A DNA stretch of 7,343 nt from an uncultured Lachnospiraceae bacterium (GTDB lineage Bacteria; Bacillota; Clostridia; Lachnospirales; Lachnospiraceae), in assembly GCA_910585255.1 (NCBI GenBank), contig CAJUEI010000187.1, positions 1-7,343 of the forward strand, read 5' to 3'. Both the position numbers and the translations under genes were made by a program. Below, piece after piece: positions 1 to 5,469 of this stretch. How positions within the stretch are numbered: position 1 is the stretch's first letter; the number at the start of each line of letters is the position of its first letter. Under the pieces are notes generated by a model. The model saw only the letters and a list, made by a program, of their open reading frames with translations, had not been told where the DNA came from and made no database searches.

Positions 1-1
1 A

Positions 2-107
2 GGGGTGTGTTTAGCCCGCTGTACGGGCGAATTGCACCCCGGTCCGTCCGGTTGAATAGATGTAAACTCAGAAGTCTTAGAGCTTCTACTTTTCCGTAGA
101 GCGGAAC
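2..107 (+). ncRNA. Folded segment, possibly the 3' end of a TnpB gene and its guide RNA
   Basis: Seen: three consecutive stem-loops. The first is nested: outer stem 2-7 with 35-40 (GGGGTG/CACCCC) around inner stem 14-18 with 24-28 (GCCCG/CGGGC). The second pairs 70-74 with 83-87 (AGAAG/CTTCT). The third pairs 92-96 with 102-106 (TTCCG/CGGAA, loop TAGAG). Reading frame 1 is open from the window edge to a TAG at 97-99, inside the last loop, and encodes a short arginine-rich tail. Known: in IS200/IS605-type elements the 3' end of tnpB overlaps the omega RNA scaffold, with hairpins next to the right end. Inference: this could be such a right end, making the sequence after about 107 the flanking DNA. 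No TnpB catalytic or zinc-finger part lies in the window, so the identification is weak. A folded terminator or leader of another upstream gene is the alternative. Confidence 0.3.
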
Positions 108-149
108 AGTGTTGCCATACCACTTCCCCACTCCGGCGTCCTCCCCCTC

Positions 150-179
150 TTGCCTCCCTCCCCCATTTCATGCTATAAT
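150..179 (+). promoter_or_regulatory. Promoter of udk
   Basis: A -35-like TTGCCT (150-155) is followed after 18 bp by a perfect TATAAT (174-179). A TG one base before the -10 (171-172) makes it an extended -10 promoter. Transcription would begin near 186, leaving a leader of about 55 nt before the udk start codon. The spacer is unusually C-rich on this strand. Confidence 0.7.
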
Positions 180-226
180 ACATAATCAAACCCCTCCCCC
201 TGCCACAACAAACATATCAAACAACA

Positions 227-233
227 AAAGGAG
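227..233 (+). promoter_or_regulatory. Ribosome binding site that fixes the udk start
   Basis: AAAGGAG lies 7 nt before the ATG at 241. The frame stays open upstream to an ATG at 109, but that start would lie ahead of the promoter, has no Shine-Dalgarno, and would add a proline- and serine-rich tail foreign to the kinase family. The 241 start puts the P-loop at residues 11-18, as expected. Confidence 0.85.
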
Positions 234-240
234 AACACTT

Positions 241-858
241 ATGCAAAACACCATTATCATCGGCATAGCAGGAGGCAGTGCATCTGGAAAAACCACTGTA
301 GCTGCCCGCCTAAAAGAATCATTTACCAACGATTTAATCCTAATCTGTCACGACAGCTACTATCTCTCCCACAACGATCTTCCATACGAAGAACGCTGCA
401 AAATCAACTACGATCACCCAAATGCCTTTGACACAGAACGAATGATATCCGATATCCACCAACTTAAAAAAGGCATCCCCATCCAATGCCCCATTTACGA
501 CTACAGCATCCATAACCGCTCCAAAGAGGTCATTCAAATTTCCCCCGCCAAAGTGATTGTAATAGAGGGAATCCTAATATTTGAAAATGAATCTCTAAGA
601 AATCTAATGGATATCAAAGTTTTTGTTGATACAGACGCTGATATCCGTTTTATCCGCCGTATGCTCCGGGATATAAACGAACGTGCCAGAAGCATAGACT
701 CTATTGTAGAGCAATATACTACCACTGTAAAACCCATGCATGACAAATTTGTAGAACCCAGCAAACGATATGCCGATCTCATTATACCAAGAGGCGGGCA
801 AAACGAAGTAGCTATTTCTATGCTGATCAATCGAGTAAAATCTATTCTTGAAACATAA
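241..858 (+). CDS. udk: Uridine kinase (uridine/cytidine monophosphokinase)
   Basis: This cytoplasmic pyrimidine-salvage enzyme phosphorylates uridine and cytidine to UMP and CMP using a nucleoside triphosphate. The product is 205 aa, close to the usual size of about 205-215. Visible motifs, in order: Walker A GGSASGKT (11-18); HDSYY (37-41), the acidic/aromatic catalytic segment; YDHPNAFD (57-64); PIYDYSIHNR (84-93), the nucleoside-binding loop; IEGIL (108-112), the Walker B-like strand; RDINERARS (143-151), the arginine-rich lid; and KPMHDKFVEPSKRYAD (164-179), characteristic of bacterial Udk. All key residues are present and the frame is intact. The gene has its own promoter and is the only plus-strand gene in the window. 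It converges on the PAP2 gene, so it is probably monocistronic. A general phosphoribulokinase/uridine-kinase-like ATPase is the only alternative, and it is unlikely given full-length motif conservation. Confidence 0.95.
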   Translation: MQNTIIIGIAGGSASGKTTVAARLKESFTNDLILICHDSYYLSHNDLPYEERCKINYDHPNAFDTERMISDIHQLKKGIPIQCPIYDYSIHNRSKEVIQISPAKVIVIEGILIFENESLRNLMDIKVFVDTDADIRFIRRMLRDINERARSIDSIVEQYTTTVKPMHDKFVEPSKRYADLIIPRGGQNEVAISMLINRVKSILET

Positions 859-865
859 AATTTAA

Positions 866-904
866 GCCGGATACGAAAAAGACACTCTCCTTTCCGCATC
901 CGGC
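866..904. terminator. Shared hairpin between convergent udk and PAP2 genes
   Basis: A perfect 7-bp stem, GCCGGAT (866-872) with ATCCGGC (898-904), can be extended inward by C874-G896 and G875-C895 past one mismatch. It sits 8 nt past the udk stop and 19 nt past the PAP2 stop. On the minus strand it is followed by a T-rich stretch (TTAAATTTTA), so it fits a terminator for PAP2 best. The plus strand has no good U-tract, so bidirectional activity is inferred from position only. Confidence 0.55.
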
Positions 905-922
905 ACAATCAATATCCAATCT

Positions 923-1576
923 TTAATCCCACTGCTTTTTTAATTCTTCCTGACGTCCCCATCCCCGCTCTGTTCGATATACAAAATAATTCATAATTGC
1001 CCCAAGTGCAATTCCTCCAAATACATCTAAAATCGAATGTTGCTTTAACAATACAGTAGAACAGATAATAGAAATACAAAGCACTCCCGACAGTACCCGA
1101 ATCCACCGTTTATTTCGAAGCCGTTCACTGTTTTGAACCGCAATCTGCACCCCAATTGAATTAAATACATGAATACTTGGAAATACATTGGTAGAAGTAT
1201 CCGCCGTATATAAAACTTCAACCATACGTGTAAAGACATTCTCTCTGACAAATTCCGCCGGACGCAAATCATGTCCGTTTGGCCAAATGGTGCAGATAAT
1301 CAAACTGATTGTCATTCCTACAAATAAAAATGTACAAAGCTGATAATATTCCTTTTTTGAAGTAAAAAAGAAATACAGCACCGCTATTGAAACATAAGCA
1401 AACCACAACAAATAAGGGATAATAAAATATTCACAAAACGGAATCCAATCATCCAAAGAGGAATGTACCAAATGATATTTTGTCACATTCTTTTCCAAAA
1501 AGGCAAACCATGGAAGATAAATCAACACATAAAGCAGGCACCATGCATGCCCATATTTCCCTATCCACTTTTTCAT
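923..1576 (-). CDS. PAP2-family membrane phosphatase/phosphotransferase
   Basis: This 217-aa polytopic membrane protein has about six hydrophobic segments (roughly 11-27, 50-71, 80-98, 131-148, 159-177, 184-200). Two of the three PAP2 signature blocks are clear: FPSIHVFNS (132-140), with the catalytic-block PSxH, and KQHSILDVFGG (178-188), with the nucleophile-type histidine H180 and D184. The first block is reduced to LRP (104-106) without the usual upstream lysine. This resembles the AUR1/inositol-phosphorylceramide-synthase-like branch of the superfamily more than classical phosphatidate phosphatases. Family members act on lipid phosphates at the membrane, such as phosphatidate or polyprenyl pyrophosphate, or transfer phospho-headgroups. 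The substrate here cannot be told. A Shine-Dalgarno-like AAGGGTGG precedes the ATG, and the gene has its own promoter at 1673-1701. Its position behind glf and a glycosyltransferase suggests an envelope-lipid or carrier role (inference). Confidence 0.85.
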   Translation of the reverse strand: MKKWIGKYGHAWCLLYVLIYLPWFAFLEKNVTKYHLVHSSLDDWIPFCEYFIIPYLLWFAYVSIAVLYFFFTSKKEYYQLCTFLFVGMTISLIICTIWPNGHDLRPAEFVRENVFTRMVEVLYTADTSTNVFPSIHVFNSIGVQIAVQNSERLRNKRWIRVLSGVLCISIICSTVLLKQHSILDVFGGIALGAIMNYFVYRTERGWGRQEELKKQWD

Positions 1577-1627
1577 CTAAAACCACCCTTCTTCACTAAA
1601 AACCTATTCTATCGAATCGGTCTCTCT

Positions 1628-1652
1628 GCAGGAACCCCCATCTTTTTCCTGC
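1628..1652 (-). other. Hairpin in the PAP2 leader
   Basis: A perfect 7-bp inverted repeat (GCAGGAA 1628-1634, TTCCTGC 1646-1652; 11-nt loop) lies in the inferred leader of about 90 nt of the PAP2 transcript, downstream of the glycosyltransferase stop. No T-run follows on the minus strand, so a terminator is not well supported. A leader stem or RNA-stabilising structure is possible. Confidence 0.35.
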
Positions 1653-1672
1653 ATTCTTTTTGTTACGTGCGG

Positions 1673-1701
1673 ATTATACCACAACTCTTTCTATAACACA
1701 A
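1673..1701 (-). promoter_or_regulatory. Promoter of the PAP2 gene
   Basis: On the minus strand TTGTGT (1701-1696) is followed after exactly 17 bp by a perfect TATAAT (1678-1673). It lies just after the glycosyltransferase gene ends and gives a leader of about 90 nt. It implies that PAP2 can be transcribed independently of the glf operon. Read-through from the operon is also possible, since no clear terminator separates them. Confidence 0.65.
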
Positions 1702-1739
1702 TATTTATTTTTTAATATAAAGAAAAAATTAAGAAATGT

Positions 1740-2765
1740 TTAATTAAATCCAAAAAACTTTTGGGTAATCTTATACCCCATTTCCGAACATTTCCTTCCC
1801 CCCCTGCCAGGCAGATTCATGGTTCTCCCCAATACTCCATAGCGCAGTTTTCGATAGAGTTTTCGATCCTTTTGCTTTAAATACAGCCAAAGTTCTTTTT
1901 TCTTCGCCAGATCTTCCTTTTCCCCTGCTCGAATTAACATAATCGAAGAAACCGTCATAATAATTTCTAAATACTGTATCATATAATGCCGCAGCTTTTC
2001 GGACGGAATCTGCTCTTTATCCAACAGATCATACATATCAATCATTAATTTATTGACCCGAAGCTGCTGATCGATTCGAGAGATCATCACCTTTTCATTC
2101 ACTGACTGATCCTCTCTGCCAATAAAATAGCGATAAAAATTCACATTTAGATAATACAGTGATTTGACATAAGGCAAAGGCTGATAGACAAAAATATTGT
2201 CTACGTAAAATGTATGTGCCGGCAGCTTTAATCCGCAGTCTTTTAACATCTGTGTCCGGTAAATTACCGAATGCATTAAAATATAATGTCCTCTGGTAAA
2301 TCCATGAATCTCATCCCAAGTAAGAAATTGCTTTTCTGGAATGGCACGTGTATATTTCATTACTTTTTTTCTCTTTACACTTTCTTTTTCATAGACAAAA
2401 TTAGAAATCAGCATATCCAGTTCCCTATCCTCTGAAACAACTGTCTCTAAAAATGACAGAATCTCGGCATAAGCCTTTTCATTTACCCAATCATCACTGT
2501 CCACCACTTTAAAATACTTTCCGGTCGCATAGGAAAGCCCCGTATTAACTGCTTCTCCATGTCCGCCATTTTCCTGATGAATCGCTTTTATCACACTTGG
2601 GTGTTCCGCCGCAAGCCGATCCGCAATTTCTGCTGTTCTGTCCTTCGAGCCATCATCCACAATAATAATTTCTACAAACTCCCCACCTGCCAGTAAGGTC
2701 TTTACACAGTGCTCCATATATGCTTCCGAATTATAGCAAGGAACTGTGACCGATAACAATTTCAT
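1740..2765 (-). CDS. Family 2 (GT-A) glycosyltransferase
   Basis: This 341-aa cytoplasmic-face enzyme transfers a sugar from a nucleotide-sugar donor. The N-terminal GT-A fold is clear: SVTVPCYN (5-12), first strand with YN; IIIVDDGSKDRT (33-44), donor-binding DDGS; ENGGHGEAVNTG (65-76); and VVDSDDW (87-93), the metal-binding DxD-type motif. Further on, YVDN (187-190) supplies a plausible catalytic-base aspartate and YRYFIGREDQS (211-221) matches the acceptor region of related bacterial GT2 enzymes. The C-terminal 40 residues are rich in K/R and aromatic residues, with no transmembrane segment, which suits peripheral membrane attachment. Its Shine-Dalgarno overlaps the glf stop codon, so it is probably translated together with glf. 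This makes UDP-galactofuranose a reasonable but unproven donor. Acceptor unknown. Confidence 0.88.
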   Translation of the reverse strand: MKLLSVTVPCYNSEAYMEHCVKTLLAGGEFVEIIIVDDGSKDRTAEIADRLAAEHPSVIKAIHQENGGHGEAVNTGLSYATGKYFKVVDSDDWVNEKAYAEILSFLETVVSEDRELDMLISNFVYEKESVKRKKVMKYTRAIPEKQFLTWDEIHGFTRGHYILMHSVIYRTQMLKDCGLKLPAHTFYVDNIFVYQPLPYVKSLYYLNVNFYRYFIGREDQSVNEKVMISRIDQQLRVNKLMIDMYDLLDKEQIPSEKLRHYMIQYLEIIMTVSSIMLIRAGEKEDLAKKKELWLYLKQKDRKLYRKLRYGVLGRTMNLPGRGGRKCSEMGYKITQKFFGFN

Positions 2766-2776
2766 AATGTAATGTA

Positions 2777-2782
2777 CCTCCT
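2777..2782 (-). promoter_or_regulatory. Glycosyltransferase ribosome binding site overlapping the glf stop
   Basis: AGGAGG lies 11 nt before the glycosyltransferase ATG (2765-2763) and shares bases with the glf TAG (2783-2781). The arrangement suggests that ribosomes finishing glf assist initiation on the transferase. Confidence 0.75.
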
Positions 2783-3929
2783 ATTTTTTGACCAGTTCAT
2801 CAGCAAGTAACAACGCTTTTTCAACAATTGCATCCATATTATAATACTTATATTCTGCCAGTCTGCCCAGCAGATAAAAGTTTGGATATTTTCTTACAAG
2901 TGCTCGATATTTTCGATATAACCCCAAATTTTCTTCCTTTAATATTGCATAATAAGGAATCTGTGTTTTGCTGTCGGTATAGGCACATGGATACTCCTTC
3001 ATAATGGTCGTCCCTACTGCCTCCTGTCCAGTCAGCTTTTTAAATTCTGTAATCCTGGTATATTCCTCACTTACCGTATAATTTACAACCGCTTTTGGCT
3101 GGTAAGAATCCTCCTTATAATGCTCTAATACAAATCTTAATGAACGATATGGCAGCCTGCCATAACAACAATGAAAAAATTCGTCAATCGGTCCGGTATA
3201 GATAATTTTCCCCGGATACCGTTCTCCATACAGATAGTTTTCCCCATTTTCCAGTTTTAAAACATCTTTTGCATCCGTATGAAACTGAATATCAATCGAT
3301 GGATAGGACAATATTTCCTTAAATAATTCCTTATATCCAAAAAGGGGCATCCCCTGATAGTGATCCGAAAAATAGCGGATATCCTTTGAAAGCAGAACCG
3401 GTACACGACCCGTTACTTCCGGTGAAATTTCTTCCGGCTTCTGCCCCCACTGCTTCATGGTATAACGCAGAAAAATATGTTCATATACATACTCTGCCAC
3501 TGCCTGCAAATCTGGATCTTCCGCCTCACACAGCTTTAAAATCGGTACTCGGGTTCCCATTCCAAATTCTTCTAACAGCTTCTTCTCCAATTTTTCCGCC
3601 ATTTCCTCTCCGAATACCATATGTAAAGTAGATAAACTAAACGGCACTGGTATTAGCTGCCCATTTACATTTGCTACAACTTCATGTGTATAATCATACC
3701 ACTCCGTAAAACGGGACAAATACTGATAAACCCGTTCCGAATCCGTATGAAAAATATGCGGTCCATACTGATGAATTAATATTCCATAGCGATCATACGT
3801 ATCATAACAATTTCCAGCGATATGTCCTCTTTTTTCAAGTATTAATACCTTTTCTCTGCCACGCTCCGCCAGCTCTCTTGCCATTACCGCACCAGCAAAT
3901 CCGCAGCCCACTATTACGGTATGATACAT
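2781..3929 (-). CDS. glf: UDP-galactopyranose mutase
   Basis: This flavoenzyme interconverts UDP-galactopyranose and UDP-galactofuranose in the cytoplasm, supplying Galf for surface glycans. The product is 382 aa, within the usual range of about 365-390. Motifs: Rossmann FAD site VGCGFAG (7-13), with E32 at the end of the second strand; HIAGNCYD (36-43); YGPHIFHT (55-62), a mutase hallmark; RYTMKQWG (155-162), with the active-site tryptophan W161; GRVPV (174-178), with a substrate-phosphate arginine; YRSLRF (261-266); YTRITEFK (290-297); and LLGRLAEYKYYNMD (353-366), the C-terminal FAD/UDP region. The start at 3929 is preferred because AGGAGG lies 8 nt before it. An in-frame ATG at 3977 would overlap the preceding gene and add 16 unrelated residues before the FAD fold. 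The gene is the middle one of a tight operon. Confidence 0.96.
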   Translation of the reverse strand: MYHTVIVGCGFAGAVMARELAERGREKVLILEKRGHIAGNCYDTYDRYGILIHQYGPHIFHTDSERVYQYLSRFTEWYDYTHEVVANVNGQLIPVPFSLSTLHMVFGEEMAEKLEKKLLEEFGMGTRVPILKLCEAEDPDLQAVAEYVYEHIFLRYTMKQWGQKPEEISPEVTGRVPVLLSKDIRYFSDHYQGMPLFGYKELFKEILSYPSIDIQFHTDAKDVLKLENGENYLYGERYPGKIIYTGPIDEFFHCCYGRLPYRSLRFVLEHYKEDSYQPKAVVNYTVSEEYTRITEFKKLTGQEAVGTTIMKEYPCAYTDSKTQIPYYAILKEENLGLYRKYRALVRKYPNFYLLGRLAEYKYYNMDAIVEKALLLADELVKK

Positions 3930-3937
3930 CTTTCTCA

Positions 3938-3943
3938 CCTCCT
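3938..3943 (-). promoter_or_regulatory. Ribosome binding site that fixes the glf start
   Basis: AGGAGG ends 8 nt before the ATG at 3929-3927 and begins 2 nt past the stop codon of the upstream protease gene (3948-3946). This supports the shorter glf start and close translational linkage of the two genes. Confidence 0.8.
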
Positions 3944-3945
3944 GT

Positions 3946-4767
3946 CTATGCCGTTCTATGGATACGTACAATTGCATAAATCATCAGTATGGTAGAAATA
4001 AGAATTTCCAAAATAACACCTACCACAGTTACCCGATAAGGCATCTCCCATTCCGTATAGATAACAGATAAAAAATTCGCTGCGGCATGAAATAAAATCG
4101 GTGCCCATAGAGACTGGTATTTCTCTCCTACCCAAGCCAGCAGAATTCCCAGCAAAAATGCATAAAGTCCCTGTACTACATTCATATGATATACTCCAAA
4201 ATACAATGCAGATAAAATAATAGCGACTTTTGCACCAGCTAATTCCCGAGTCCTTCGATATACCAGCCCTCTAAAAAGCAACTCTTCTACCAAAGGAGCT
4301 GCAATTACAATCGCAAGAAACTCAATAAAAAGATTTCCGCCATACAAAGCCTCTGCTACCTGTTCAAATCCGTCAAAGATAAGAATAATTCCGCTTAAGG
4401 CAATCCAATCATTTAGACTGACACTTGCCGCCATCCCAAGCAGTGCAATCCAACACCACTGCTGCAGAGAAATCTTCTTAGGAACAGACGTAACATAATT
4501 TTGTCTGTTTTTGTCCTTTTGATAAAGCAAAATACAAATAGGAATCGTAACAAGTGCAGAAATCATGGTAAGCAGCATAGCATTTTTATTATAAATTTCC
4601 ATTACATAAAGCTGCAGTTCCTCTGGATTCGTTAAATCCCAAACCGTAGTGTGCTGAATTTGAATCAATACTAAAATTCCAACCAACTGTACCACGTAAC
4701 TAATAATAAAATACAAAAGCGGCGGATATAATATTCTCCAAACCTGCAGAATTCGATTTTTCTTCAT
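3946..4767 (-). CDS. CPBP-family (CAAX/Abi-type) intramembrane metalloprotease
   Basis: This 273-aa integral membrane protein has about seven to eight hydrophobic segments (including roughly 14-36, 63-82, 104-130, 146-160, 180-190, 198-213, 245-268). The three CPBP signatures are complete: EELLFR (161-166; EExxxR), FGVYH (190-194; FxxxH) and HAAAN (227-231; HxxxN). The glutamates and histidines correspond to the Rce1-type catalytic/metal-binding site, so it is probably an active intramembrane protease. Bacterial relatives serve in bacteriocin maturation or self-immunity, scaffolding of membrane enzymes or envelope processes. No peptide bacteriocin gene is visible nearby. GGAGGG lies 8 nt before the ATG and a candidate promoter lies at 4811-4838. 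It is the first gene of the run with glf and the glycosyltransferase. Its substrate is unknown, and a role linked to the galactofuranose pathway is only suggested by position. Confidence 0.9.
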   Translation of the reverse strand: MKKNRILQVWRILYPPLLYFIISYVVQLVGILVLIQIQHTTVWDLTNPEELQLYVMEIYNKNAMLLTMISALVTIPICILLYQKDKNRQNYVTSVPKKISLQQWCWIALLGMAASVSLNDWIALSGIILIFDGFEQVAEALYGGNLFIEFLAIVIAAPLVEELLFRGLVYRRTRELAGAKVAIILSALYFGVYHMNVVQGLYAFLLGILLAWVGEKYQSLWAPILFHAAANFLSVIYTEWEMPYRVTVVGVILEILISTILMIYAIVRIHRTA

Positions 4768-4810
4768 ATCTCTTTCCCTCCATTGATCCTATCCTATTTC
4801 GATTTTTTCT

Positions 4811-4838
4811 ATTGTAACATAATTTCCTAATTTTAACA
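4811..4838 (-). promoter_or_regulatory. Promoter of the protease-glf-glycosyltransferase operon
   Basis: On the minus strand TGTTAA (4838-4833) is followed after 16 bp by TACAAT (4816-4811). A TG one base upstream of the -10 gives an extended -10. Just upstream of the -35 is an A-tract (minus-strand AAAAAA at 4849-4844) that could act as an UP element. The leader would be about 40 nt. The -35 is weak, so the extended -10 carries most of the support. Confidence 0.5.
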
Positions 4839-4982
4839 GCCTATTTTTTGATCCTTTTCTCTTATTTTCCAAAATATTGCTTAGAATCTGATTTTTTTCT
4901 TGTTTCCTTTTTTTTATTAGGATAAATTTCCTAAAAACTTACTTATTAATTAACTAGATACTTACTATCTATCCAATCGCAC
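4839..4982. other. AT-rich gene-free stretch upstream of the operon
   Basis: There is no plausible gene here. It contains long T-runs on the plus strand (around 4891-4917) and a small inverted repeat TTAGGA/TCCTAA (4917-4922 with 4929-4934). For either strand the T-run is on the wrong side of the hairpin for a good intrinsic terminator. The near-palindromic TTAATTAA and a repeated ACTTACT follow at about 4937-4967. The base composition contrasts sharply with the GC-rich element that starts at 4983. Confidence 0.5.
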
Positions 4983-5122
4983 GCCTGCCGCATAGAGGGA
5001 ATCTCTGCTGGGGCCGTTTGCACTAAGGCTTCCTCGCAGCGGACACATAAGGCACGAAAGAACCGTGCCTAAGTGCCGGCGGGAAGCAATACCCCTGCAG
5101 AGATTCCCTCTATGCGGCAAGC
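4983..5122 (+). repeat. Palindromic 140-bp element, copy 1
   Basis: 26-bp arms at 4983-5008 and 5097-5122 are inverted repeats with a single mismatch (C4985 opposite A5120, which becomes G-U in a minus-strand RNA). They flank an 88-bp core (5009-5096) whose reverse complement is identical to the core of copy 2. Within the core: hairpin 5050-5056 with 5064-5070 (AGGCACG/CGTGCCT, loop AAAGAAC); a long-range stem 5013-5016 plus 5020-5024 with 5072-5080 (3-nt bulge); and GCTTCC (5028-5033) complementary to GGAAGC (5082-5087), which crosses that stem. GGGG/CCCC (5010-5013 with 5092-5095) extends the arms inward. No transposase is encoded and no T-run follows. It could be a MITE-like repeat, a structured RNA or a recombination site. 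I do not recognise the family. Confidence 0.9.
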
Positions 5123-5230
5123 TGTCTATTCCAGCCAAACTATCTGTCCTGTACAAATGATTTACCCTATACAAAATCTCTGCTCTATGCAAACACTTTG
5201 CTCTATAGCAAAACATCCACTTTATACAAA
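5104..5230 (-). repeat. Degenerate 18-bp tandem repeat array
   Basis: On the minus strand, units beginning TTTG recur with their first bases at 5230, 5212, 5193, 5175, 5157 and 5139. The spacing is 18 bp throughout apart from one 19-bp step. A seventh, CTTG-starting unit at 5121 lies inside the right arm of element copy 1. The loose consensus is TTTGTATAGAGCAGA-like. In one frame the DNA reads as a degenerate hexapeptide series, but no convincing gene start or product exists, so I treat it as a DNA repeat. Each unit resembles a -10 or operator half-site, which may be coincidental. Confidence 0.7.
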
Positions 5231-5232
5231 GG

Positions 5233-5255
5233 CTTTTTTATAAATGATAAAAAAG
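5233..5255. repeat. AT-rich perfect hairpin between the two elements
   Basis: CTTTTTTAT (5233-5241) and ATAAAAAAG (5247-5255) form a perfect 9-bp inverted repeat with a 5-nt loop (AAATG). It lies roughly midway between the 140-bp copies. The function is unknown. It lacks the GC-rich stem of an intrinsic terminator. The rest of the stretch to 5313 shows no gene. Confidence 0.6.
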
Positions 5256-5313
5256 GAATAAAACTTTCGATATAAGAAAATGTATCAAATAAACGTTTCG
5301 GTCGGAATATACA

Positions 5314-5453
5314 GCAAGTACCATAAGGGAAATCTCTGCAGGGGTATTGCTTCCCGCCGGCACTTAGGCACGGTTCTTTCGTGCCTTATGTGTCCGCTGC
5401 GAGGAAGCCTTAGTGCAAACGGCCCCAGCAGAGAATTCCCTTATGGTACTTGC
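5314..5453 (-). repeat. Palindromic 140-bp element, copy 2 (inverted)
   Basis: Same length and organisation as copy 1 but in the opposite orientation: arms 5314-5339 and 5428-5453 around an 88-bp core (5340-5427) identical to copy 1 after reverse complementing. Its arms pair with each other with one mismatch (A5332 opposite A5435) yet differ from the arms of copy 1 at nine of 26 ungapped positions. At seven of these both copies remain base-paired. It starts 16 nt after the aldo/keto reductase stop codon and would sit in that gene's 3' untranslated region, where it may block or end transcription. No T-run follows, so it is not a standard intrinsic terminator. Confidence 0.9.
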
Positions 5454-5469
5454 GTCCTCCACATAAAAC

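Noticed and set aside
109..240. N-terminal extension of udk to an ATG at 109
   Set aside because: It would begin upstream of the promoter, lacks a Shine-Dalgarno, and adds residues absent from the family. The 241 start has a good site and standard length.
1463..1696. Plus-strand open frame of 77 codons over the PAP2 start and leader
   Set aside because: It is antisense to the PAP2 gene and its promoter, has no ribosome binding site, and shows no recognisable protein pattern.
3930..3977. Longer glf start at 3977
   Set aside because: It overlaps the protease gene and adds 16 residues before the FAD-binding strand. The AGGAGG at 3938-3943 points to 3929.
4965..5216. Open frames through both 140-bp copies (minus 4965-5216 and plus 5280-5519) sharing a 35-residue identical stretch
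   Set aside because: The shared peptide follows directly from the identical DNA cores. The GC-rich core simply lacks stop codons in that frame, neither frame has a ribosome binding site, and the flanking peptides are low-complexity.
5104..5230. CRISPR array
   Set aside because: Units are 18 bp, degenerate and contiguous, with no spacers and no cas genes nearby.
5280..5313. A small gene starting at ATG 5280
   Set aside because: There is no Shine-Dalgarno at a useful distance, and the frame runs straight into the palindromic element and then into the end of the reductase gene in antisense.
4983..5453. Integron attC sites or ordinary rho-independent terminators
   Set aside because: attC sites have conserved ends and variable centres, the opposite of what is seen here, and no tyrosine integrase is present. 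Neither copy is followed by a T-run on either strand.
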